The position numbers were made by a program, and so were the translations under genes. A DNA stretch of 43,315 bases. Origin: an uncultured Verrucomicrobiota bacterium (lineage in GTDB: Bacteria; Verrucomicrobiota; Kiritimatiellia; RFP12; UBA1067). Under the pieces are notes generated by a model. It ran no database searches and had not been told where the DNA came from. It worked only from the letters and a program-made list of their open reading frames with translations. Of this stretch, positions 8,568 to 16,592 are shown piece by piece (position 1 is the stretch's first letter; each line of letters opens with the position of its first letter). The stretch spans positions 1 through 43,315 of the forward strand of contig CAMOCC010000017.1 of assembly GCA_946610035.1 (NCBI GenBank), given 5' to 3'.

Positions 8568-9937
8568 TTCACCTCCCAGATTCCGCACGGCCCGAAGAGT
8601 TCGCGCAGAAGTTCGTCCATCAGACCCAGCCTTTCAACGAGGTCAAGCCCGAAATAGCGGTTGCGCATGTACGGAACGCCGCGGCACGTGTCGCGAAACC
8701 GTTTTCGCGTGACGCCGATCTGCTCCGGCTCGTACGGTGCTCCGGCAAGGCGCAGCTTTTCCCGCACCTCTTCAAACGGCACGATCTGCGCCCTGAGACG
8801 CTCTGAAAGTTCCGGCCAGACGCGTTTGAACGTCGAAAGCTCCTCCCGCAGCCTCTCCGGCGGGGAATACTTCTTGGCCATCTCGCCCTCGGCGCGGCGG
8901 ATGTGCGCTGGACGGTTGCCGTAGACGGCGGGGAACGTCGCCTTCAATCCGTCGAACGTCGCCGGCCACGACGCGACCGCTTTCTCCACGTCGAGTTGCG
9001 ACAGATCGCGGCGGAGAAGGAACTCCAGCGCCTTCGTCGAGAAGAGCGTCCCGATCCCGACCTTGAACCCGTGCGAGACCGGCTGGCCGCCGAAGGACAG
9101 GTCCTCCATGTCCCAGTAGTGCGAGACCTGGTGCTCCGTGCCGCTCGCCGGACGCGACGATCCCATTGCCTGCATCGCAAAGCCGCTCATGACAAGCCCT
9201 TCGCAGAGCTTTCTGACTTCGCGCTCGTCGCCGGACGCGCAGCCGGACGGATTGGCGATCGCCGCCCTCAGCGGCTCCTGCACGAGCCGCCACGCGAGCG
9301 GGTGGATCGCCTCGGAGCCGATCGCGTCCGCGAGCATCCAGTCCGCCCCCGCCGGAATCTTGGCGATGAGATCGGCATAGCCGCTCGCCGTCATCTCGCG
9401 CGGCGCGGCCGCGGCAACGGCGCTGTCGACGATGCAGCCGAGCGGAGCCTTGCAGGAAAGAGTCTGCTTCATGCCGTCTTTCGTGATCGCCGCGCCGTAG
9501 GCCGTGTAGCCGTCCATCGATGCCGCAGTGCCGACGACCATATAACGGAGCCCCAGTTCCTCGCTCGCGCGCTTCGTCAAGTCATTGAGCGTTCCCGACC
9601 CGACCGCCACCGGGACAATCCCCCGTTCCCCGTTCCCCATTCCCCGTTCCCCTCTTATCGCCTCGCGCACTTCCTCGACCTTCGCGTAGGTGGCGTGGAA
9701 GTCCGACCCGTCTGGATTTACCACGTATTCGGCGACCTCCACGCCCGCACCCCTGAGACGCGCGACAACGCTATTGCCCGCAACCTCCCTTGTGCGCGGA
9801 TCTTCCACCACGACAGCCTTCCCAGCCGCCGGGAACAGCCTGCGGAACATTGCCGCCGCGCCGTCCGCCGCACCGGGGCCGACCTCGCACTCTTTGGTGT
9901 CCGTCGCGTTACGCAACGCTTCTTCCATCATGGACAT
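8564..9937 (-). CDS. sn-glycerol-1-phosphate dehydrogenase (AraM/EgsA family)
   Basis: A 457-residue member of the iron/zinc alcohol dehydrogenase-like family that interconverts glycerol 1-phosphate and dihydroxyacetone phosphate with NAD(P). Visible marks are the nucleotide loop GSGTLNDLTK (113-122), GTAASMDGYTAYGAA, and the metal ligands Asp189 (SGYADLIAKIPAGADW), His269 (SGTEHQVSHYWDM) and His289 (PVSHGFKVGIGTLFS). B. subtilis AraM is shorter, at about 394 aa. Residues 95-106 (RGERGMGNGERG) are encoded by a 7-bp repeat and lie just before the nucleotide loop. In archaea and Firmicutes the enzyme makes glycerol 1-phosphate for lipids; in this operon with a GlpT-type transporter and GlpA, oxidation of imported glycerol 1-phosphate is plausible but inferred. 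Start 9937 follows AAGGAGCGAAAAAT. Confidence 0.9.
   Translation of the reverse strand: MSMMEEALRNATDTKECEVGPGAADGAAAMFRRLFPAAGKAVVVEDPRTREVAGNSVVARLRGAGVEVAEYVVNPDGSDFHATYAKVEEVREAIRGERGMGNGERGIVPVAVGSGTLNDLTKRASEELGLRYMVVGTAASMDGYTAYGAAITKDGMKQTLSCKAPLGCIVDSAVAAAAPREMTASGYADLIAKIPAGADWMLADAIGSEAIHPLAWRLVQEPLRAAIANPSGCASGDEREVRKLCEGLVMSGFAMQAMGSSRPASGTEHQVSHYWDMEDLSFGGQPVSHGFKVGIGTLFSTKALEFLLRRDLSQLDVEKAVASWPATFDGLKATFPAVYGNRPAHIRRAEGEMAKKYSPPERLREELSTFKRVWPELSERLRAQIVPFEEVREKLRLAGAPYEPEQIGVTRKRFRDTCRGVPYMRNRYFGLDLVERLGLMDELLRELFGPCGIWEVK
9622..9652. repeat. 7-bp tandem repeat inside the glycerol-1-phosphate dehydrogenase gene
   Basis: Four heptads and a partial: CCCGTTC, CCCGTTC, CCCATTC, CCCGTTC, CCC. 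It encodes GERGMGNGERG in a surface loop position of the Rossmann-like half. Confidence 0.85.
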
Positions 9938-9977
9938 ATTTTTCGCTCCTTGTCTTTTGCTATGTTTCTCGTGCAAT

Positions 9978-11342
9978 TCACAGGTATTTGTCAAGTACGA
10001 TGCATTTATTGAAAACATCGTGAACAACGATGCGTAGCTTACCGTTCTCGATAAAACCCTCCACAACCGTGGGAAACCTTCCAGCGTAGGGCTTTCCTTG
10101 GTCGACGCCAAGCTCCGGACCTCCGCCGACCACCTGCGCCCATCGACGCCCGGTCGTCGGCGGATCAAAGCGGAACTCGTGCCTGTGGCCGCAGACGGCA
10201 AGGCAGACGCCCGCCCTGTCCATTATCGGCCCCCAAAGTTCATTGCATTCGCGCGACCAGTAGGCGTAGTCGTGCGGATCTATCGCCACGCCGTCGTGCG
10301 GATAGTCGCCGGAAGCGGGATCCGCAAAGAGCGGTATGTGGCAGAACACGATCTTGTGTTTCGCCGCAGCGATGTCAGGACGCGCGAACTGCTCCTCCAG
10401 CCACTTTGCCTGCGCCCTTCTGTACGGCTCGAAATTCGCAAGTCCGAACCACTTCGGATGGGCGTCCGGCTTGTCCTCGCCGGTGTCGAGCCCGACAAGC
10501 GCCATGTCGCCCAGCCGCAGCGCGAAGTTCCACTTGAGGTCCCACTGGTCGCCGCGCCGCTCGGAAGGGTCGCGCGGCAGCACGACCTCCTCCTTCTTCG
10601 AAATCCAGCTGCCCCGGAAATCGTGGTTGCCGCTCTCGAAGAATACGGGTATGTCGGCGGACCAGTCGCGGTCTTCAACGGGCGGATTCAGGAACACCTC
10701 GACGGCGGTCTTTTTGTCCTGCGTCGTGTTGGTGGCGTCTCCGTTCCAGACAACGACGGACGGGGAAAGCTCCTTCACCTTGCGAACCGCCATCTGAAAC
10801 GGCTTCCACTGCGCATGCGTATCGTTTATCACGCAGAAGTGTGCCATCGCGCCAGCTCCCGGCGTAGTGAATGAATGCACACCGGAAACGACTGGTTCGC
10901 CAAGTTTGGCATCGTATATGTTGGAGTAGTCGGTGAAAGGCGTCGTGATGGTGCGGTAATAGTATTTCACGGCCGGTTTGAGACCCGTCAAACGGACTTG
11001 AATCGCATTCACATCGATCGGGACAAGTCCGTAGCCGCCGCTTTTCACAATCTTCGCGCCACGCATCTCAGGATTGTCCGCGTATTCGACGACACCCTTT
11101 GCGAGCCCCGAGACCGCCCAGCTCACGCCCATAGTCGTCTCGCCCGGTGCTTGCAGGCAGGGGCTGCCGACTTTCAGCGGCGCACCGCCGGTTCCGAGGA
11201 AAGGGTCTCGCTCGCGCGGCGCTTCCGCCGCAACAGTCTGCGGGGGTTCATCACCGCCGTAAAGCGCACCCGTCGCGAGCGCACCGCATGCTGTTATGAA
11301 CCCTCTTCTCGTCATACCGTCTTCATGTTCCCGTCCACTCAT
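9978..11342 (-). CDS. Purple acid phosphatase-like metallophosphoesterase, Tat-exported
   Basis: A 454-residue secreted phosphoesterase. The N-terminus carries a twin-arginine signal (MTRRGFITACGALATGAL, residues 10-27). A fibronectin-like N domain (about 55-160, ending KPAVKYYYRTIT) precedes a calcineurin-type metallophosphatase domain. Metal-binding blocks are VINDTHAQ (Asp174, His176), WNGDATN (Asp202), ESGNHDFRG (Asn239, His240), FCHIPLF and VCGHRHEFRF. The combination resembles purple acid phosphatases. It would remove phosphate monoesters or diesters outside the cytoplasmic membrane, and so may act on phosphate groups of the same polymer or on released glycerol phosphate; the substrate is inferred. 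Start 11342 follows GTAGGAGGAAAGAAT, an excellent ribosome binding site; an in-frame ATG 18 codons upstream has none. Gaps to its neighbours are 37 and 40 bp. Confidence 0.85.
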   Translation of the reverse strand: MSGREHEDGMTRRGFITACGALATGALYGGDEPPQTVAAEAPRERDPFLGTGGAPLKVGSPCLQAPGETTMGVSWAVSGLAKGVVEYADNPEMRGAKIVKSGGYGLVPIDVNAIQVRLTGLKPAVKYYYRTITTPFTDYSNIYDAKLGEPVVSGVHSFTTPGAGAMAHFCVINDTHAQWKPFQMAVRKVKELSPSVVVWNGDATNTTQDKKTAVEVFLNPPVEDRDWSADIPVFFESGNHDFRGSWISKKEEVVLPRDPSERRGDQWDLKWNFALRLGDMALVGLDTGEDKPDAHPKWFGLANFEPYRRAQAKWLEEQFARPDIAAAKHKIVFCHIPLFADPASGDYPHDGVAIDPHDYAYWSRECNELWGPIMDRAGVCLAVCGHRHEFRFDPPTTGRRWAQVVGGGPELGVDQGKPYAGRFPTVVEGFIENGKLRIVVHDVFNKCIVLDKYL

Positions 11343-11379
11343 ATTCTTTCCTCCTACCTTATATCCGAAAGACAGCGCC

Positions 11380-13230
11380 TTATTGGTCATTTTCACTCTC
11401 CTTTCCGCCCAAACGAAGAATCCCGTCCGGCGTTGGAATCTCAGCTTTCAAGTTCCCGCAACCCGGCAGGGGTCGATGCGACCATGTTCGCCAGCCGTCG
11501 GCGGTAGGCCGGATGCCCAGACCTTCCGAAACGAAGATGAATGCCGGCCATGCGCTCCAGACGTGACAAAGACTCTTCGCCCACGGCCGTCCGTAGAATG
11601 CGTATCGCCCATCACCAGTCTCGTTCGGGTCGTAGCTTTCCCAATACGTCGTCGCGCCATTGTCGAGCATGCCGCCGAATATCCGCTCGAGTCCCAAGAA
11701 AAATGCGTCTGCATGTCCCGTCCGCGCCAGCGCCACCAATTCCCAGCCGAAGACGTAGGGCGTCCCGACAGGCGGCAGACGACCCTGGGCAAGCTCGTCG
11801 CCGATCAGGGCCGACTGACGGTCGTCGGCAACGCCGAAGACCACCGCAAAGGCGTTCGCCTGCCGGCCGAAAACCGCCGCATCCGTAGGGTCGGCCCTGT
11901 AGAGACCGCGCGCCTCGTCCCACGCAAGATTGTTCAAGCTCTCGCGGACCTTTGCGGCCAAGGCGCGGTAGTCGTCCGCCTGCGGATCGCCTACGCGGTC
12001 CGCCAGTCGCGCCGCCGCCTGCAGCGATCCATACCATATCATCTGCAGCGCCGTATTTGACTTCGGCTTCGCCCAATCGATAAAGGCCCAATCGAGACCG
12101 CGCACGACAAAACCCGTCTCGTCCGTGCGGGACATAAGGTCGCCGATGCGCGCCTTGATCCGCCACCAGCGGTCCCGGAGAAACTGCGCATCCCCGAAAT
12201 AAAGCTGGTAGAGGTCGTGCGAGACAACCGTCCACATCGAATACGTTACGATTCCATTGACATCGCCTTCGTAGGCGTCCATGACAGATAAAGTCCGCCG
12301 CGCAATTTCCGCGTCGCCATAGACGTATGCATCCGCCATGAGAGACACGGTCAAATCGCCTCCCCACGGCAGGCGGTCGCGCTTGATGCCGTCCACCAAG
12401 AAGTCGTTCGAGCACAGCGCCAGCGTCCGTTCGCCGACTTCGGCCATCTTCCGCCATCGGGCGTTGTCCGTAACGATCCGGCCCTTCACGGGACGCCGCC
12501 GTCCGACAGGCACGACTTTGACGTTCGTCACGTCGGATGCAAAGCGCAGATACCGGAATGCGAGCGCATGACGCGTCCGCCAGCAGCCGTCCGACACTTC
12601 GTCCATCGTCGCGTCATACTCGAAATCCTCCGGCTTTTCCGCCAGCATCTCGGGGATGGACTCGCCGACGAAGAGCCTCGGCTCTGCATTGGCCCGACAC
12701 TCGACGTACGCTAATTGTTCCGCGAGCGCATCGTACCAGCCGTTCGTCGCCACAAGCCCGGAGAAGGAGCGGTCCACCGGCAGCCGCTCGCGGTGCGGAG
12801 GCACCGGCGCGTCTGGATACGCGGCGACCGGACGCCAGCTACCGTCAAAGACCCGCGCCTCCCAGTTCGTCTCCGCAGAACGGATCGCCCCGCCGCCCAT
12901 CAATCCGCCGTCGACCGTCACATAACGGCGTCCCTCGGCGGAATCGTAGTGCGTTCCGGAAATCCTGCGGAACGCCTCAGGCAGCGGGTCGTCTTCGGCG
13001 CACACGCGGCGGAACTCAGCCTTGTCGCGCAACGGCGGCAACACACCCGGATGATAGGCGTATAGACCCGCGCGCCGGACATCGTCCCGCATCTGATGGA
13101 CGCGGAAAAGCTCCATGTCCATCTGTGAATACAGCCATGCGGAAGAAAGGCCATGCGCGATCTCCTGCGGTTGCGCGAACACGCACGAGACCGGCAGCGC
13201 CAAGGCGATAAACATGCAATTCTTCTTCAT
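11380..13230 (-). CDS. GH78-like alpha-L-rhamnosidase
   Basis: A 616-residue secreted enzyme with a signal peptide ending near CVFAQ (residue 20). The core is an (alpha/alpha)6 barrel of the GH78 type. The family signature DGIKRDRLPWGGD (280-292) holds the acidic catalytic region. TTYWESYDP provides the second conserved Glu, and SLCHVWSAWPAFIFVSEGLGIRP matches the usual C-terminal block before the beta-sandwich. It is shorter than multi-domain GH78 enzymes (often 900 aa or more) because the N-terminal carbohydrate-binding modules are reduced. The likely reaction is release of terminal alpha-L-rhamnose. No clear Shine-Dalgarno sequence precedes the ATG (AACAAATGCGTTCACAATTG), unlike its neighbours, and the upstream gap holds a large hairpin repeat. 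Expression may therefore differ from the upstream genes. Confidence 0.75.
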   Translation of the reverse strand: MKKNCMFIALALPVSCVFAQPQEIAHGLSSAWLYSQMDMELFRVHQMRDDVRRAGLYAYHPGVLPPLRDKAEFRRVCAEDDPLPEAFRRISGTHYDSAEGRRYVTVDGGLMGGGAIRSAETNWEARVFDGSWRPVAAYPDAPVPPHRERLPVDRSFSGLVATNGWYDALAEQLAYVECRANAEPRLFVGESIPEMLAEKPEDFEYDATMDEVSDGCWRTRHALAFRYLRFASDVTNVKVVPVGRRRPVKGRIVTDNARWRKMAEVGERTLALCSNDFLVDGIKRDRLPWGGDLTVSLMADAYVYGDAEIARRTLSVMDAYEGDVNGIVTYSMWTVVSHDLYQLYFGDAQFLRDRWWRIKARIGDLMSRTDETGFVVRGLDWAFIDWAKPKSNTALQMIWYGSLQAAARLADRVGDPQADDYRALAAKVRESLNNLAWDEARGLYRADPTDAAVFGRQANAFAVVFGVADDRQSALIGDELAQGRLPPVGTPYVFGWELVALARTGHADAFFLGLERIFGGMLDNGATTYWESYDPNETGDGRYAFYGRPWAKSLCHVWSAWPAFIFVSEGLGIRPTADGWRTWSHRPLPGCGNLKAEIPTPDGILRLGGKESENDQ

Positions 13231-13253
13231 ATCAATTGTGAACGCATTTGTTT

Positions 13254-13367
13254 AATGTGGAAATGTGAAAATATCCAACAGCCAACAGCCAATATCCAAT
13301 TTGCCCCGCCATCATTGGATAATGGATACTGGATAATGGATACTGGATATTTGCACATTTCCATATT
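13254..13367. repeat. Inverted-repeat element with heptad arms between GH16 and GH78 genes
   Basis: Left arm 13254-13300 and right arm 13314-13367 face each other across a 13-nt loop. Each starts with a related 17-mer (AATGTGGAAATGTGAAA against AATATGGAAATGTGCAA, 15 of 17 identical). Each continues with 7-bp units of the form NNNNCCA (four units on the left, five on the right) and ends in AT. It fills nearly all of the 142-bp gap. Confidence 0.85.
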
Positions 13368-13372
13368 TCTTT

Positions 13373-14398
13373 CTATCGCACCAGATCGTAGACGCGTACG
13401 TAGTCCACGAGGAACTCGTCTCCTGCGGCGGCAGCTGCATCCAGCTCCGGAACCGGCATGCCTGTCATGCGGTCGTTGCGGTACCACTTGGCCTCGGTCG
13501 TGAGAAGGACAAATTCCTCCGTCTGCGAAACCGCCTCGCCTTCGCCCTGGCCGACCTTCGGCCCGTGCTGTCTGCCGTCGATGAAGAACGTGTAGCCGTC
13601 CGGCTCCCACAGCATGCCGAACACGTGGAACTGCGTTTCATCGAGCTTGACGGAATTCGGGCCGTTGAACGCCTCCGGCGTCACATCCTTCGGACGCCTC
13701 GGGACGCAGAACCCGAGATAGTCCGCACCGTAGCCGTTCGCGTGGAAGTAGTGCGGTATCACTTCTCCGACTTCAAACGATTCCATGATATCGTGTTCGA
13801 TGCCGGCCAAGCGCGGGTCGAGCGAACAACCCTGCATGGGAGTCTGCATCCAGAACGCCGACCACCATCCAGGCATCTGCTGGAGGCGGCAGCGGCATTC
13901 GTAATAGCCGTAGCGGTGCGCGAACTTCGCCTTCTCGCGCTTCGGAAGCGGCCAGAAGCCCTTGGGATTGTCCTCGTGGGGAACGTCCCACACGAGCTCA
14001 CCCGTCTGGAGCTGGGGCGAGACGAACTGTCCGTCCGCCTTCTTGACGAGCTTCAGGTGAAGAAGCCCGTCCTTCACTTCGACCGCGTTGTCCTCGGGCG
14101 TAGCGAACCAGTAGGCGCGCTGTCCCCAGAAATTCGTGCGGTACGACCATTTCGATTCATCCAGCCGGTCGCCGTCAAACTCGTCCGACCACGCCAGCTT
14201 GAACGTCTTGCCCTCCGGCAGAAGCGACGGCCGCGGCACGGGACGGCCAGGCGCCAAATCCCGAAGCGTCTTCAGCGCTTCGGCGGGGACCGGCGAAAAT
14301 CCTTCTCGTCCGGCCGCGTCCCCAGATGCGCCCAGCACCGATAAAGCGGCGAGAACCGCAAGTGCCAGGCTCGCCCTAATTTTGATCCGTTCCGTCAT
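13373..14398 (-). CDS. GH16 family endo-glycosidase (beta-glucanase/galactanase type)
   Basis: A 341-residue secreted beta-jelly-roll enzyme with a signal peptide (about residues 1-30, LALAVLAALSVLGASGDAAG). It opens the catalytic domain with LAWSDEFDGDRLDESKW and carries the family active site GIEHDIMESFE, with nucleophile Glu201, Asp203 and acid/base Glu206 in the E-x-D-x-x-E (beta-bulge) spacing. RYGYYECRCRLQQMPGWWSAFWM and WEPDGYTFFIDG are also typical. GH16 enzymes cut internal beta-1,3/1,4 linkages in glucans or galactans; agarases, porphyranases and laminarinases all share this motif, so the substrate is open. As the only clear endo-acting enzyme of the operon it may generate oligosaccharides for the exo-enzymes. 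Start 14398 follows AAGGAGACGAAAA and overlaps the stop of the upstream gene (ATGA). Confidence 0.88.
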   Translation of the reverse strand: MTERIKIRASLALAVLAALSVLGASGDAAGREGFSPVPAEALKTLRDLAPGRPVPRPSLLPEGKTFKLAWSDEFDGDRLDESKWSYRTNFWGQRAYWFATPEDNAVEVKDGLLHLKLVKKADGQFVSPQLQTGELVWDVPHEDNPKGFWPLPKREKAKFAHRYGYYECRCRLQQMPGWWSAFWMQTPMQGCSLDPRLAGIEHDIMESFEVGEVIPHYFHANGYGADYLGFCVPRRPKDVTPEAFNGPNSVKLDETQFHVFGMLWEPDGYTFFIDGRQHGPKVGQGEGEAVSQTEEFVLLTTEAKWYRNDRMTGMPVPELDAAAAAGDEFLVDYVRVYDLVR

Positions 14399-16578
14399 TT
14401 TTCGTCTCCTTGTCTTCTTTTTCTTCCCGCAGCAGAATAGTCCCACCGCCGGAAACCCAGTTTAAGCGCCGGTGATGTCGGCTTGAGGCGGAAATCGTTG
14501 TTGGCCGCATCGACAAACTGCGGATCGGCGAACGATCCATCCTTTTCGAACCCCAGCTGCGTCCATGCCGCCCAAGTCCCGCCGCCGATTGTCGCGGCGC
14601 TTTCGCCGCGCACGTCGAACCAGAGGTTGTTTGACCAGTCGCCCTTGACCTTTACCGCCTGTTCGTTCGCAAGGGCGCATGTCGAAACAAGAACTATGTT
14701 GTTCTTGAAATCAAGTGTCGGCTCGATTCCCTCTTTGTTCCGGACGACAAAGAGCGAACGGACGGCGTCGCCGATTCTGTTCCACGCGAAGATGTTGTTC
14801 CTGACCGTGCACCCGCGTCCGAAATGCTGCATAAAGCCGCCGTCTGTCGTATTCCAACAGAGATTGCGCTCCGCGACGATACCTTCCGATCCCTCGTCAA
14901 AGTAGATTCCCCAGCCGCCGTAGGAATAACTGCGGACATCATGGATGACATTGTCGTGAATCGTCGTCCCGAAACTTGTGCCGAGGGTATAGACGCCGCC
15001 CATGTCGCTCATCAATCCCTTGCCGATGTTCCAGATGCGATTGTATGCGATTTCGTTGCGCTGCGCGACGCTTCCGCCGTAGCCCCATGCCAGCCCGGCG
15101 GAAATGGCCGAGTAAGCGCAATCCGTCATATCGCAATGGACGATGCGGCAGTCGCTGGCATGCGTGAGCGTCACGGCGATGCCGGCCGGAACATAGCATC
15201 CAATTCCCTTGAAGAGACAGTTTTCAACCGTGTTGAATGCGACCGAGCGCGGCGCAAGCGTTGTGATTTCGCGACGTGAAAGCGTCTCACCCGGCGCGAC
15301 ATGCGGATTTTCAGATCCCATCTTGACACCTCCCGCGCCAATATCCGCGAATGTGCAGTTCTTGACGGTGTTGGAAATGCAACCGTCAATCAGGCGCATA
15401 GCAAACGCGCCGAGATGCTGAAATCTGCATCCGTCCCAGACGATGCGCCGCGCACCGGTGGCCGTAACGCATCCGACGGTCTCAGGCAACGTCTGTCGCG
15501 TGTAGAACTGCGCGGGGACCTTTTCTGCGGAAACGGCATTCTTCGCCCCTGGTTTCTCGGCGTAGTCCGTGAACGCAAACGACAGGTTCTTGAATTCGAT
15601 GTCATGCACCGGATCGCCGTCATGATCGCCACGCAGAACGACAAGCACGCCGCCGGACGCCGTCGGCGCGATCGCCGACAGGGAACCGATCGTCTCGCCC
15701 GGAAGCGGACGATAGAGGACACGCCCGGCCTTGGCGTCATAGAACCATTCCCCCGGCGCGTCGAATGCGCCGCGCACATTTTCAAACCAGACAATCGTCT
15801 CTTTGGCCGTCCACGCGCGATTGCCGCCGACGCTCTCCCTGCGGCTTGTCTCGACGGACATCGTTTCGGGATCGACACGAAGGATCCCCTGACGCGCCGC
15901 ATTCCATTTGTGGACGGCGCAGAGCGAAACGTACGGCAGATCTTCCGCCGCCGTCGCCACGACCTTGGACATCGCCGCGTTTGTCGAAGCGATGCGCTGT
16001 ACGTAGGAAACCGTTCCGTCAACCGCATTCGTCACGACTCGTTCTTCGGACAAACTCAGTTTCATGCAGCCGCGCGCCGGATCGTCCGGCACGGCATCCG
16101 GCGCACGGGCGCGTTCGGCGCGCCGTCCGTTCACCCAAAGCTGCTCGAACCAGACAGGCTTTCCGTCTGCGCCCTTCGGAATCGGTGCAGACCACACGCC
16201 GCCCCCTTCGTTCCGCCAGCCCTTCAGCCGCTCGCCGCCGGCAAAAACGGGGCCGCCTTCGCCAATCCAGCGGACGGGCGAAGAGCGCGTCCCGGAGTCG
16301 GCGGCCGTGAAAACAAGCGGTGCTTCAAGAAAATACGCGCCACGCCGTATATGCACCGTCCACGCAGACGCATCGCCCTTCGCCTTCGCCTCGCGGATGA
16401 CGAGAAGCGCCTCGCGCGGCGACATGCCGTCCGGAGCAACCGTCAGTTCACGCGTTTCGGCACGCGAGGCAGCGACGCACGGCCGCGCAAGCGCCAGGCA
16501 CGAAACCGCGATCGCGGCCCCGGCCGCACGAATCTTCAACGGCATCGCGCGCGTCGGCGCTCCTTTCATCCTGGACAT
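14395..16578 (-). CDS. Right-handed beta-helix glycosidase, GH141-like
   Basis: A 727-residue secreted protein. A signal peptide lies at about residues 12-37 (IRAAGAAIAVSCLALARPCVAAS). The body has an N-terminal DUF1565-like start (VAPDGMSPREALLVIREAKA, HIRRGAYFLEAPLVF) and a long parallel beta-helix with DMGGVYTLGTSFGTTIHDNV, SYGGWGIYFDEGSEGIVAERN and ADPQFVDAANNDFRLKPTSP. This overall plan and these blocks resemble GH141 enzymes, whose characterised members include an alpha-L-fucosidase acting on rhamnogalacturonan II and a xylanase. The exact activity cannot be read from sequence. A homologous helix is fused to GH29 at 27981-31028. Start 16578 follows AAAGGAGCGAGAAAT; MKGAP three codons later is an alternative, also preceded by a weaker site. 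Confidence 0.65.
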   Translation of the reverse strand: MSRMKGAPTRAMPLKIRAAGAAIAVSCLALARPCVAASRAETRELTVAPDGMSPREALLVIREAKAKGDASAWTVHIRRGAYFLEAPLVFTAADSGTRSSPVRWIGEGGPVFAGGERLKGWRNEGGGVWSAPIPKGADGKPVWFEQLWVNGRRAERARAPDAVPDDPARGCMKLSLSEERVVTNAVDGTVSYVQRIASTNAAMSKVVATAAEDLPYVSLCAVHKWNAARQGILRVDPETMSVETSRRESVGGNRAWTAKETIVWFENVRGAFDAPGEWFYDAKAGRVLYRPLPGETIGSLSAIAPTASGGVLVVLRGDHDGDPVHDIEFKNLSFAFTDYAEKPGAKNAVSAEKVPAQFYTRQTLPETVGCVTATGARRIVWDGCRFQHLGAFAMRLIDGCISNTVKNCTFADIGAGGVKMGSENPHVAPGETLSRREITTLAPRSVAFNTVENCLFKGIGCYVPAGIAVTLTHASDCRIVHCDMTDCAYSAISAGLAWGYGGSVAQRNEIAYNRIWNIGKGLMSDMGGVYTLGTSFGTTIHDNVIHDVRSYSYGGWGIYFDEGSEGIVAERNLCWNTTDGGFMQHFGRGCTVRNNIFAWNRIGDAVRSLFVVRNKEGIEPTLDFKNNIVLVSTCALANEQAVKVKGDWSNNLWFDVRGESAATIGGGTWAAWTQLGFEKDGSFADPQFVDAANNDFRLKPTSPALKLGFRRWDYSAAGRKRRQGDEK

Positions 16579-16592
16579 ATTTCTCGCTCCTT

